NCBI RefSeq assembly: GCF_043641665.1
Contig: NC_092181.1
Location: forward strand, 13,983,963-14,047,962
Origin: Enoplosus armatus
Lineage: Eukaryota > Chordata > Actinopteri > Centrarchiformes > Enoplosidae
Length of the DNA stretch: 64,000 nt
Direction of reading: 5' to 3'
Shown: positions 12,935 to 61,500 of the stretch, piece by piece
Numbering within the stretch: position 1 is the stretch's first letter
Layout: the number at the start of each line of letters is the position of its first letter
The notes under the pieces: model-generated
Databases searched by the model: none
Told to the model about the DNA's origin: nothing
What the model saw: the letters and a program-made list of their open reading frames with translations, nothing else
Position numbers and translations under genes: made by a program

Positions 12935-13760
12935 AGCAAAGGTAATGGAGAGATAGATGAGAAGATTGATACCACTGTCATGTCTGTGCATTAAGTAATG
13001 CGCTGTTAGCCTAGCTTAGCATTAAGACTGGGGGCAGGGGAAAACAGCTAGCCTGGCTCTCTCCAAAGCACCTCTAAAGCTCACTAATTAAGATGTAGTA
13101 TCTTGTTTGTTTGTTGATAATTTGTGATTTCACAGCCCTATGCCACTTCTGTGCTGGGCAGACTTTGTGCTTAGTTTAAATAGGTAAGCTTTAGAGGCGT
13201 TATTAGGTGTATTTCTAATGATGTTAGTGGCGTGGCTCTAGTGATGGCAATGTTGGTCTGTCGTCCACTACTTTGGTTCAGACTGAAATATCTCAACAAC
13301 TATTGGATGGATTGCTATTAAATTGTGTGCACAGTCATAGCGCCAAGAGGATGAATCCTAATAACTTTGGTGATCCCTTGACTTTCCTCTAGCGCCACCA
13401 TGAGGTTCACAATTGTGCTTTTGAGTGAAGTGTCTTAGCAACTTTTGGATGGATTGGATTGCCATGAAATTAGGGACACGCATTTATGTTCCCTTCCAGG
13501 ATGAATTGAAATAACTTTAGCTCAAAGAACTGCTGTGTCTATTTACAGCCTCACAGAGACGCTAGCATGGCTGTAGACTCCTCACTTTGGACAGAGCTAG
13601 GCTAGCTGCTTGCCCGTTTCCAGTCTTTTTGCTAAGCTAAGCTAACCAGGTCCTGCAGCTCTGTATTTAAAACAGAAACATGAGAGTGGTGTCAACCTTC
13701 TCATTTGACTCTTTTTGTATTTCCCTCAATGTGGAACTATTTCTTTAATCTAAACATTTC
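12935..13760. mobile_element. long-TIR element, copy 1, with nested insertion
   Basis: The left end has GATGAGAAGATTGATACCACT and a TTAGCCTAGCTTAGCATTAAG block. The right end carries the inverse (AAGCTAAGCTAACC, then GAGTGGTGTCAACCTTCTCAT). The middle (13195-13560) is a different repeat with two tandem copies of CAACTATTGGATGGATTG. Confidence 0.7.
13195..13560. repeat. internally duplicated dispersed repeat nested in the long-TIR element
   Basis: Two degenerate tandem units share AACTATTGGATGGATTG / AACTTTTGGATGGATTG and GAGGATGAATCCTAATAACTTT / CAGGATGAATTGAAATAACTTT. This type is frequent in percomorph introns, to my knowledge. Confidence 0.65.
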
Positions 13761-14531
13761 TTGAGACTATGAAACCGTTAAACAGCAGCCAGTGTTTAAC
13801 CGTGACCCACCACCTCCAGTCATCTCAGTCACCTTTCAACAGCATATTTCACTCTGCACACACAAGAGGACCCCTGACATGATGCTGTTCTCGTTACAGC
13901 CCCTCTGCCGCGTCGCCTCCGGTCACCAACATTCGTGAATAATCCATCTTGACTTCTGTGTCCCGATGAGTTGCTTGGTGGTTTTACATGGGTGACTGAC
14001 CTTGACCAATCCATGGCACCAGACATCAGGCTCCTGGAGCTCCAGGAGCTCTTCTTACTTTGTCTCATCCTCCTCTTTCCTTGGAGAAATATGTTTTGAC
14101 AGAGCTGTCTGTAACCTACATTAAATATCATTGAACCAGGTGGCCATCTTACCTGTTGTGCTCTCTGCAGCATACTAAATGAGCTAAAATGGCTTTGATA
14201 GGGCTCCTTGATAAAGAATGAGTCACCTTGGCTGTGTTTGAATATTCATAACTATTGGCAAAACCTTTTTTGACATTGCACGGACATAAAAGTCTCTGAT
14301 TAAAACATAAATACAGTAGACGAACTAGAAAAATATGTCATATTGTTGCATATTATGGAGCATAAACAGAGAATGCACAGCTCCAGGCTATAAACAGGAC
14401 TATATTTGAGGCTGAGGCTAGCAGTAGCTGGACACGCTCCATAATCATCTGTGCCCTACCTTCCAGTTCTCTCTCATGCTGTATGACTCATGACCTTGTT
14501 TGCTGATTGGCTCCGTGTCTCTGGTTTCCAG

Positions 14532-51400
<36,869 letters not shown>

Positions 51401-52208
51401 GGGTGAAGACGGAGGAAGACAGAGAGAGACGGGGGAAGATGAAGTGGGTGAAGAAAAGAGGGGGGACAGAGAGAAAACATACAGAGGTGGAAAAAAAGAG
51501 AAACAGCACAGGCTGACGACCTCTCTGTGTGAAGAGAATGAGGAGACACGATACTGTGTGTTGTTCTCACTCCACTAAATGGAAAGAATTTGGACGATGC
51601 ACAGAGGCCACTGCAGGCTAAGCTGTGGTGAAGTCCGGCGGGAGACAAGTTTTTAATGAGAAGAGAGGATTCTGGTGCTGCTCCGACGCTCAGAGGAAGA
51701 TAGGGAGGGAGGGAGGGAGGAGGGAGGAGGGAGGGAAAAAAAAGTGAAATAAAATCTCCAGTCTCTGCTCTCTTCACATGCTCATTGTCTTTCCCTCCCT
51801 CCAGCAGTTCTTTAACACCAAAACAAACATTTTGTTTAGCAACGGAAATACAATCATGAATGAGAAATCAACGCTTCTGTTGAAGTAACAGGGTAAACTA
51901 ATAATAATTGTATTGATAATGTTGATAATATTATTGAATATTATTCCAGTGTTTAATGATGATCGGTTTGGATTGTTTTTCAATTTTATTTATTTAAATA
52001 GTTCATGTGACATATTTGTATGATGTTAATTATTTCTTAGCTTACCAATATTACAGGAAACTGGTGGACCAGTTTATTTTGGGTTCCTGTAATTTGGACT
52101 CTTCTTTGCTATTAATTCTTCATGTTAGATTTTTTATACTTTTCTTACTTTCGAGTGCTGTGAAGTGTATGTGAAAGGCATGACTTGCTGAGTACATTCT
52201 ATGTACTT

Positions 52209-52214
52209 AATAAA
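52209..52214 (+). promoter_or_regulatory. candidate proximal polyadenylation signal
   Basis: AATAAA followed about 20 nt later by a GT/T-rich stretch (GGTCCTTTTTTTCC), the usual layout of a functional signal. It lies about 810 nt after the grin2b stop. Confidence 0.5.
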
Positions 52215-53304
52215 TTTGCAAAGAAGGTCCTTTTTTTCCAGCTGCAGAAGCAACATCATCATACTGATTTGCCGTTTCCTCTTGTTTTTTCTGCTCCGCA
52301 GTAGCAAATGGGTCTCACATTTTGAGCTGGATGTGCCTTAATGGATTAATACTGATTTTTCTACACACAAGATCTGTTCTGTTGGTAGACAGTATCCACC
52401 TGCAAACAATTAGTCAATTGATTTGAGAGTGAAAATACACCTGAAAAACGTCTGGTATGAGGGTGGCGTTTCATGAGCATAACAGACTTTTAGGCATTTA
52501 ACATGATGTTATAATACATATAAGGTGAACATAGAAACTGCTGCAGAAGAGGAAGCTTAAATTCCTACATAGATCCCCAACAATAAAAGTAACCAATAGC
52601 AGGATCACAAGGGTTAAAACCACAGTGCCATGAGAAATAAACATTCCTGTTCCCCCCCCAAAAGTCAAACGTGACAGAGCCGCTCCGCTGTATGTCAAGA
52701 TTTAAAAATAAAATATGGAGGCTGCTTCTTGTACAATTAACTCCACAATTAATGCAAGTCAATTTGCTTTAAATCGTTTAGTAAGAAGCTCAGTAGGCTT
52801 CATCACTCCTCACCTCCTCCTCAGTTCATTTTTGCATAACAGATGACCCAGGAACCAACTATCCATTAAATACATGTAAATCACATCTAATGTCTGCCTG
52901 TTGCTCTCGTCGTGTTTCATTGGGTCCGACTCAATTGGCCGTGACAGTTTTGCTGTTCAGGACAGGCGCATAATGGACTCTCAGAGTGAGGCTTCCGTTG
53001 CTGTGGATGAGCAGCCTGCCACACTAATTATTTCATGATTACGGCCCTAAGCCCTGTCTGCTGTATGAGACGGTCACATTTGAATGATGGGAGGAGAACA
53101 AGTGTTGAACATTTTCACTCTGCTGGTGTAAAGGACCACAGCAGGCTCATAGAAATATCAACCACGCTGTACAGTCTTGCATTTATTCATAACTCTACAC
53201 TCTATTTTTCTAACAAAGACAAGTGTTTCTAGCTTAGAAATGGGTTGAATAGTACAACATGTTTTAACTCAATATACAGCTACTGAATAGTGTTACCCTG
53301 TGAT

Positions 53305-53990
53305 TTAAAGGAATAGTTTGACATTTTGGGATATACGCTCATTTGCTTTCCTGCCAAGAGTTAGATGAGAAGATCGATACCACTCCTAAGTTTGTACAGT
53401 ATTTAGGAAGCTGCAGCCGGTTAGTTTAGCTTAGCTTAGCATAAAGACTGGAAAAAGGGGAAACAGCTAGTCTGGCTCAGGTAACAAAATCTGCCTACCA
53501 GCATCTCTAAAGTTCACTGATCAACACGTTATATCTCGTTTGTTTAATCCAATCAAAAAATGGTATAAAAATTACATTTTGGAGGGTTATCTACAGGACT
53601 TTCTTGTCGTTGCCATGACATTGATGTGCAACCAGTCAGTCAAGAAATAGTCCGGCACATAACCTCCCACAAAACCACAACTTGTCAATTTTACACTTTG
53701 GTTTTTGTACAGATCAAACAAACAAGATAAAAGGTGTTGGTCAGGGAGCGTTGGAGGCGCTGATTTGTTACCTTTGGACGGAGTAGTTGTTTCCCTGTTT
53801 CCAGTGTTTTCTTCCAGGGTAAGTTAAGCTAACAGGCTGCTGGCTGTAGCTCATATGTAACACAGATGAGAGACCAGGCTCAGCTTTTCTTCCAGGCTAA
53901 CTCAGATGTGAGAGTGGTATCGATCGTCTCATCTATCTCCTCAAGAAGCATATTTCCCAAAATGTCAAACTTTTCCTTGAAGCTATTTCC
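53305..53990. mobile_element. long-TIR element, copy 3 (inside the probable 3' UTR)
   Basis: Left end GGAATAGTTTGACATTTTGG and GAGAAGATCGATACCACTCC. Right end GAGTGGTATCGATCGTCTC and CCCAAAATGTCAAACTTTTCC. The inverted arms exceed 100 bp, giving a strong RNA hairpin if transcribed. Confidence 0.78.
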
Positions 53991-55763
53991 TTTCAGACTG
54001 AAGAGAACCAGGATGATGTAAGTCTATCCCTGTGTGCACTCAGTCATCATTTCTCCCACCATGTTGCTCAAACTCACATTTTTCACCAAACAGAACATAA
54101 AAGATAATTTCAGTATGCACTGTAACCTCGATTTCTCCCTCCACCGGACCATAATCTGTTTCACATGCTGAGATTTTGATGAAGGAAAGAATTTGCCCTC
54201 AAGTCCAAGGCCCTGTGTGGACTGTGTCAGCTGCAGACATTTGAGGAGAAGAAAAGAATAAAAGAGGAAGACAGGAGAAAGTAAACAGCATCCCAAAAGC
54301 AAATGGTACATTTAGGAAAAACTGATGGACTCGTATTTATTTTGATCAAAAGGCAGCTCCAAAACGCACAACATCAGACACACAGGTCACAATTTAAGAC
54401 AGCTATTCTGCATTTTCCAGTTATTTATCATCACTTAAGCCTGACTTTTAGTCATATTTCCAAACCAAATTTTAATACCGAAGCACAATCTGACTGAATG
54501 GGTCCAATATTCAGTTGTTTAGTTGTACATCCCAGTCAAAACTTCAGAAGACTTTCCTTCTCTTGGTTGACAAGTCAGTATGTATGATACTAGGGGGTCT
54601 CTAGTGTTTGTGAGGACTTGCATGTATACACTTGTTTTTTTTTCTTTATTTCTGTTTTTTAATCTTAACTTTTTGCCCAGAAAGAAAATGGGTGTTTTTG
54701 AACAATATTTGGAATTTTATCAATTTCATTGGTACTGATGATCCATGTAGTACTGTAGGTGTGTGCGTGTGTGTGCTTGTTTGTGCAAGAGAAGACACCA
54801 ATCTAACAATCTAAATTTTGGTTATACTTAATTAAATATGGCTAAATTTGATTACAATTTCACTAGGATAGAAAACATTTTTTTATTGTTAGTGTTATAC
54901 AAAGATCAATTTTCTTGATAGTTTGTGTAAATGCTTTTAAACAAGGTTGAGGTCTTGGTTAATACATTCATCGTCACTGAAGAAGCCTTCTTCATCTCAA
55001 CTACTTTTTCCTATTTTTCTTTCCTTTGAATATCTCGTTTCATTATTTCTGTTATTGTATGTGCCTGAATACATACGCTTGATTACCTCTGTGTGTGCTC
55101 ATGTGGAAGAGAGACAGAGTGTGTGTGTGTGAGAGATAACCGTTTATTGTACTTGTATTATAAAACTGTATGTAAATACTTTACCTCACGCTCATGGACT
55201 TTTGATAAAAAACTGTACAAAACGGCAGAGGATAGATCTATTTGGGATAAATCTTTGATTCGTAGGTCCCCTTGCAAAATTGCTTTTGTACCGACTTCAG
55301 GCCTGGATGTGTGCAATCATTTATTACCACACAGATAATGTGCACATTTAATAAGTCGAGGTTTGTTGATGTGTTTTGATTTTCTTTTGGCTAAGAAGGT
55401 TGTTTTCTCAAAGGACAAATTGTAAAGCACTATCATTCATCGGTAACACAGAAAGCACAATAGATCATCTATTGCATTTTTACAAGGTAGTCTCGTTTCT
55501 TTTTTCCCTCTTTGGCTAATCTTCTGTTTTTGTGTTTTTGCCACAGAAGATCGAACGACTCCACCCCTGAGCTGTACAGATTGTGAAAAATGTACATACG
55601 ACAAAAATCTAGTTCACCCTCGCATTTTTTTGTATGGAGAGAAATTACTTGTGTGAAGAGAGTATTTCAAATTTGATTGAATATTTAGTAATATTGAAAA
55701 TGAGATTAAACACAGTCAATGTGAAAATAAGTGCTGAGAAATATTATTCTTCTGTCTCTTTGG

Positions 55764-55788
55764 AATAAAAGTGTTGAGTATTAATAAA
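55764..55788 (+). promoter_or_regulatory. candidate distal polyadenylation signals (tandem AATAAA)
   Basis: Two AATAAA hexamers 13 nt apart, followed by TTGCCTTGTTCTCTTC, a pyrimidine/GT-rich downstream element. They would end a 3' UTR of about 4.4 kb. Confidence 0.45.
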
Positions 55789-55835
55789 AAATAAGAAATC
55801 TCAAACTTGCCTTGTTCTCTTCTTTCCCCTTCAGC

Positions 55836-55866
<31 letters not shown>

Positions 55867-55890
55867 CATCTATATGTATATATGTATATC
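55836..55890. repeat. (TA)n palindrome
   Basis: A TA tract continued by ATACATACATCTATATGTAT, so the whole block is self-complementary. It lies just after the distal polyadenylation signals. Confidence 0.85.
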
Positions 55891-56620
55891 ATGTGTTGTG
55901 ACCGCAGGTTGGCAGCAACGGGACTTCTTTCATGTGTGTTTGTATCTGACATTCAAATGTTTTTTCTTTGAGTACACGTTGTAACAGATCATATCATTAT
56001 GTCCCACAGGTCATCAGTGGATCTGAGATAATGGCTGCAGTGTCATCTTCAGCTCTTGCATCTTTTTATCCGTCTCTGTCTTCTCATCATGTGAGGCTGA
56101 TGTCACCCACCATGTTGGACAAGTGTTTTTGTAGACCAAAGAGAAAACAAATAAAGAGATTTGAGGATAAAAGGTGGAGCGAGAGAGATGGGGTGGGGGG
56201 GGTTATTGAGGGAAGGAAGAAGTGATGCAAACTGAACCGAGCAGCAGAGATCAAAGCCCTCCTCCCCCCCCAAAAAAACTCCCCCTCACTCCTCAGACTC
56301 TCTCTTTACTCTGAAAGCCTTGTCCAGCAACAGGAGTTATTTAAAGAAACCCGCAGGTTTGAAAATGTACCGAAGCCTGGTGTATAGATTTGGTGGGAGA
56401 ATTTTAACATCTGCAGCCCCCGGACGCTGACACAGAACGAGGTGAGGCGGAAGAAATAATCTCATAATCAGTTTTATCTGCTGCTTCTTAAAAAAAAAAG
56501 ACAAATCTTTACTATTTTCCCTCTCAGCCGTCTATTCTGCTCACTTGTTCGCTCCTTACACCAAACCCAACAACCTCAGGATGCATTGCAACACATGTAA
56601 CTACTTCTTGACAATTAACT

Positions 56621-56633
56621 GTTACCTAGCAAC
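56621..56633. promoter_or_regulatory. RFX-type X-box motif
   Basis: GTTACCTAGCAAC fits the X-box consensus with a one-base spacer. It lies in the intergenic region, near a second weaker match (GTTGCTGTAGAAAC, 57066-57079). Confidence 0.35.
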
Positions 56634-57581
56634 TGGCTCTTTTTTCCAGAGATGGGGAGGGGTGAGGAGGAGGCGGGGGAGGGAGGGGTGTAGAAAGAGA
56701 GAGAGGGAGAGAGAGAGAGAGAGAGATTTATACAGTATTCCCACAGCATCTTAACTGGATTGGATGCAACAATGCATTGACAATACAATACCAAAATGGA
56801 AAGTACAGCCTGAGCTTAACGCCCACACATGGCAGTGTAGAGAGGAGAGAAGAAGAGAGGGAGGGGAGAGAAATAAAGAGGAGGAGGGGTGGTTGATGTA
56901 CAGATTACAGTATGATGGGGGGGCACAGGGAAACAAAAAGAGGACTTGACAAGCGGCGAGTGTTCAGACGCAGGTCGAAAATGAGAGAGAAAAAAGAAAA
57001 AGCCACACTGCAGTATGTGGTGTGGATGACAAGTGGAGTTGTAGAAGAGAAGCGCCGAGAAACTGGTTGCTGTAGAAACACTTGGCAAAGTTTTAATGAA
57101 GGCATAAAGTTCGGATGCCTGTGCCCACAACATGCACACACACACACACACACACACGCACACACGATCACCATACACACAAACAGTATAATTATGTTAG
57201 CAGATAACAGGCAGGGGCCCATGAGGACCGTTCCTCACTTCAGCTGAGCAGAAACAAACGATCAAGCCTCCATGAATCAGTTGTAATGTCACGTCTGATT
57301 ACGGCAGCATGCGAGCACTGACACCCTGTGGCAAAAACATGGCATCCCCTGGTTACTTTGTGTGCGTCCTTTATGACGTGCTGCACAGGTAGAGAGAGCA
57401 TGGACTTGGTTTCTCTAATGTTTTCCTGTCAGATGATAGATGCTACTGGACAATCAAACGTAAAGTTAAGGCGCACAAAAAGTTCTGGGAATTCATTGTC
57501 TTTCTCGACTTGTGGACACTGGTGAAATCAGAAAGGCTTTATTTTGTAGTTATGAGTAGTTTTTTTTTCTCATTATATGTT

Positions 57582-57848
57582 ATTAAAGGGGTACACCAGC
57601 ATTTTAGTATTACACTTCCTTTAAATTGGGAGACTCACGAGAGACAGATTTTTAAAAGAATCGCAGCAGTAGAGGTAGAGATGTCCTGGTTCAAGCTTCA
57701 AAAACACTGGATCCTACATTTCCCACAATGCAGTGGAAATTAGACCCACTCTGGCTGGTAAACAGCCCATAGCTGGGGCTGGGTGTTTCTCCTCCTCCTG
57801 AAGGTGACGCGAACGTCATGTGAAAAATAGGTGGAGTGTCCCTTTAAA
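57582..57848. mobile_element. TTAA-flanked inverted-repeat element (267 bp)
   Basis: TTAAAGGGGTACACC at the left and GGTGGAGTGTCCCTTTAA at the right are inverted copies with TTAA at the tips, as in piggyBac-type non-autonomous elements. No ORF. Confidence 0.65.
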
Positions 57849-58284
57849 GGGGAGCCCTCTGTACATGCCTGCGGCTTCGTGGCATCTCCTGTCTTATATT
57901 TTGTTCTGCTTTTATTCTGTTTACATGTGGGCGACCCAAAGTGTTCAATTTTAACTGAATAAATAAGAATAATCATATTAGTAAATACAGGCAATATAAA
58001 AGATATTTATGAAAAATCATCCCATTCTTCTCCATCTTTTTCTCACAATAACAGCGATTATTGCATTTCATTTTTGAACTTTAATTTCAGTTATTTTTCC
58101 AAAGTCCTTTTTTAATTTCATTTAACGTGGCCTTTTTTCCAAATGGCCATTTAATTTCATAAAGCTATCATCTTTTCATCGCAAAGTCACAAAGTCGACA
58201 AGCGGTGGAGCCAGTTATGTGAGTGGGTTTATTAAATTAATACTGAACACTTGGCATCTCCATATTTGTTTATGTGCCAATAAA

Positions 58285-58475
58285 CGAAAAGGGATAAAAA
58301 AACAACAACTAAACTATCTCCATGAGATGTGAGCAACGCCATCTGCTGAGGAAGGCCATGACATGTGGCTGAAAGCTAAAGACAAGTTGGACCTTGTTTT
58401 GTGTTGACAGGGTGTTTTTCGGTCAAGCTGCTGTTTCCAGTGTCAAGGATGAGCCTTCTGTTTCTGTTTGTGTCC
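58285..58475. repeat. dispersed repeat, CACAAGGTCCATTTAG family
   Basis: CTAAACTATCTCCATGAGAT, GCCATCTGCTGAGGAAGG and GCTGTTTCCAGTGTCAAGG, ending close to the 3' end of the secreted coiled-coil gene. Confidence 0.55.
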
Positions 58476-58514
58476 TGACTTTAAACTCAATCTGACATGA
58501 AGAGCTGGACAACA

Positions 58515-61500
58515 GCATAGTGATGATCAATAAGTTTATTAAAGACACAAGTTATCTATCAATACAAGCTCCAAGCCGTATCTATATATCATGTTGTTAT
58601 TTAAAAAAAAAAATGAAATCTATACAGTTCAAAACATGGATTTCTTACATTATATAATATTTGCGGGACCTGCTACTCTTCACCTCCCTCCATCAGTGAG
58701 TGTCTCTCTCTCCCTCTGAACCAGCTTCGCTCCCCCTTTCTTGAGGACTCTCACCCGTCTCCTCCTCACCACCCGGCTCCCCCTCGGCGGACTCGCCCTC
58801 CCCGCGGTCCTCGGGCTGTACCGGGCCAGGCTCTGAGGTACCAGAGCCCGGCCGCCTCCTGCCTCCTCCTCCTCCTCCCGGTAGCTGTGGTGACGGAGGA
58901 ACGGTTCCAGGGTTGCTAGGCGATGAGTGAGCTCGGTGATGCGCCTGCGCAGCAGGGAGACTTCTCTGAACAGGTCGTTGACGGACTCGGACAAAGGGCG
59001 CACCCTGCAGGACGAGCAGAGGAGGCTCAACTTCACCCAACAACTCACACGTCTATGAAGACATACTGATCTCAGATCTGGTGGAGAACAATATATGACC
59101 TGAGCAAAGATATGTTAACATCCGGGAACTACTGAGAGGAGCAGTGTCTTGTAACAGGGCTGCTGAATGTCATTTATTAAAATTAGAGGGAACGTTGTCA
59201 AACATTATTGCATTTCCAACGACACTCTCCGTCCCTCTCTTACTATATTCTTTGATGTCACTTTCTTTCTTAGATAGGCTGCAGCATAACGTAATGACGT
59301 CATCAGGGCCATAGCCAGGTTTTTAGTTTTAAAAGATTATTTTTTTGTGAGTCCAAAAAACAATCTATTTAAAAAAAAACATCAGATTTAATTATTAATT
59401 TCATCACTTTAGTTGTGAAAATGTCACCACAGGGTCCATTTAGTAGCTACTCTTGAGCTTTTGATCACATCACATCATCTTTATCAGCAGATGAGTTTGT
59501 CATGGAAATGGAAATGAACAAATTTCCAATATTTTTTCTGAGCAATGTCAGGACTTCTCGTCTATGTTGGCAATTATATGACAACTGTGTGGCATAACTG
59601 CTGAGGAAGACCATGTGATATGATCGAAAGCTTCAAAAAAGCTACTAAATAGACCTTGTGGTGTTTTGTCAACTGCTGTTTCCAAGGTCAAGAATGACCT
59701 CTGAACCTCAGCTTTTGTGTAGATTTTATCTCCCAATCAGAGACAAAAGCTGTTTTAAAGACTTCTCCACACTGCCAGCAATATAAGATATATTATGTTA
59801 AATAATTTTGATGGACAGGTCATGTAATTTTGTGTTTTTAGATTGTTTTTACGCATGCAAATGAATTGCTTGTGTTTGCGTATTTATGTTTGCATGAAAG
59901 CATAATAAAATCGAAAGGATTGTGCTCCTTCTGTAGACACAAGCTGCTCACGAGGGACTAAAGGACCTGTGATACACATGGACAGACCTAACTAATAGTT
60001 GTAGTAAATGTGTGAACAGGAACCAACTAATGATGTAAAAGTCACAAAGAATGTGTTTGAAGAGGTGATGGAGCAGTATAAGCCGAGCTCAGACAGCTTG
60101 TTTCAGGATGTATTAGAGGGTGACACAGGTGTTAAAGCTACCTGGAGTAGTCAGGCAGCAGAGTGCTCGGCTGAGAGTGCAGCAAAGTCTTGATCTCATT
60201 GAAGATGCGTTTTCCCCAGGCGTCTAACACTCTGGTCACACTGCGCACTGAGGCCACATTCACACTGTCAGCTGAAACCAAAACACAACACCATCAGGCT
60301 TCAATCTGAAGGAAACAGCCTGAATGAATCATGAATATCATTGGCCACATGTGCTGTAATGAGTTTCTTCAGTTGCTGCGTTTCATTCAGTTCACCAATA
60401 AATTATCTTCAAACGTTTCGTCACTCTGTGATTTACAGACCCCGAGATCAAACGCATTTACCTCCTTCTCTGTAGTTCCAGTACCCATAATCCAGTTCAT
60501 TCTCCTGGCTGGCTGAACGGGCCCCAGTTGCTGTGGCAACCACCATCAGCACCATCAACAGAGAGGGAGGGGCCATGACGGGCAGACAGACACCGCCCCC
60601 TTTAGAAAAAAGGAAAAGAGTAAAACAAACCTTCATGTGTTGAAAATGAACAGATAAACTTTTGACATGTTTTTTTCTTTTAATGCAGAGAGAGAGATGG
60701 AAATAAAAGAAGAGATGAAACACGGACGTCAAGACTCAGCAGCATGCAGATGTGCACACACATCTGTACCCACTGGTGGAAAGTAGCTGAGTACATTTAC
60801 TTTAGTATAATATGTTGATATACTTCTACCTTTCTTACTTTTTACTTTTACATTTTAGGGGGAAATATTGTATTTTTTGCTGCAGTACATTTATTCAACA
60901 GTTCATAGAACATGATGCATTTTGAAGCTGTTGAATTAAGATCCAGCTATAACAATACAACATTAAATATAATGTAGTAATATAACAGTGACAGGAGCCA
61001 TTCCGCATAACAAGTGCTTTTACTTTTTAAACTTTTAGTTACATTTTGTTGATAATACTTCTGTACTTTTTTATTTTATTTGGAGGTGTCTTAAAGTCTT
61101 TCAACTTAAAAGCAACAAATCCATAAATCAATACAAGTACACTGTGATTACAGCTACTACTACACTTCATAAAAGAGCAGGTTGTGAGACAAAAAAAAAG
61201 TATGTAAGTCTGTCCAACCTGGGTAGAGCCTCAGTGATATGAGGAGAGAATGACCACAGTCCAAAACAAAGGAAGTTATTTTTTTAACTCTAATCCCATG
61301 ACTCCAGGTTTGAGTGGAAAAACAAGAGAGGAGGTGAAAGCAGGCGACCCAGAAAAGAGGACAACGAAAGAGAGAAAAAAGCAAAAAGCAGGATTGCATC
61401 CACATGACAAAGCCTGTGAATCATACTGGACAATAATAAGCCGATGACTCACTGTTGAGGTATTATAAATGTTAGGGAATATGAATTTGGGGGCCGATCA

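Larger units (their letters stand above)
1..14531 (+). other. grin2b intron (upstream part), no coding exon seen
   Basis: No segment encodes the signal peptide or first lobe of GluN2B, so the first coding exon is further upstream. The region holds a purine-rich block (about 880-1660), CA/GT microsatellites (3110, 6442, 6610, 7800 and 12424), dispersed repeats (2684, 4199, 9290, 10876 and 12935), paired X-box motifs (655-685) and AT-rich blocks with TAATTA cores. ORFs here are short and repeat-derived. Confidence 0.8.
51401..55790 (+). other. grin2b: probable grin2b 3' UTR
   Basis: Downstream of the stop codon, the sequence starts purine-rich, with (GGGA)n at 51703-51735, then becomes AT-rich. 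AATAAA occurs at 51748, 52209, 55764 and 55783. Mammalian GRIN2B has an unusually long 3' UTR, so the distal pair is a plausible end. A 680-bp inverted-repeat element (53305-53990) lies inside it. The true end is not determined. Confidence 0.5.
55791..58514. other. intergenic region between convergent genes
   Basis: Holds a TA-rich palindrome (55836-55890), GA-rich stretches (56640-56727 and 56840-56900), CA at 57132-57158, two single X-box motifs (56621 and 57066), a TTAA-flanked inverted-repeat element (57582-57848) and a repeat copy (58285-58475). No gene is supported. Confidence 0.7.

Noticed and set aside
1..14531. Search for the signal-peptide and first-lobe exon of GluN2B
   Set aside because: No reading frame encodes the expected conserved first-lobe motifs. 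The exon must be upstream of the window.
56400..56455. GAACGAG|GTGAGG donor-like site that could mark a first exon of another gene
   Set aside because: No downstream acceptor with coding potential was found before the convergent gene, so a single donor match is not enough.
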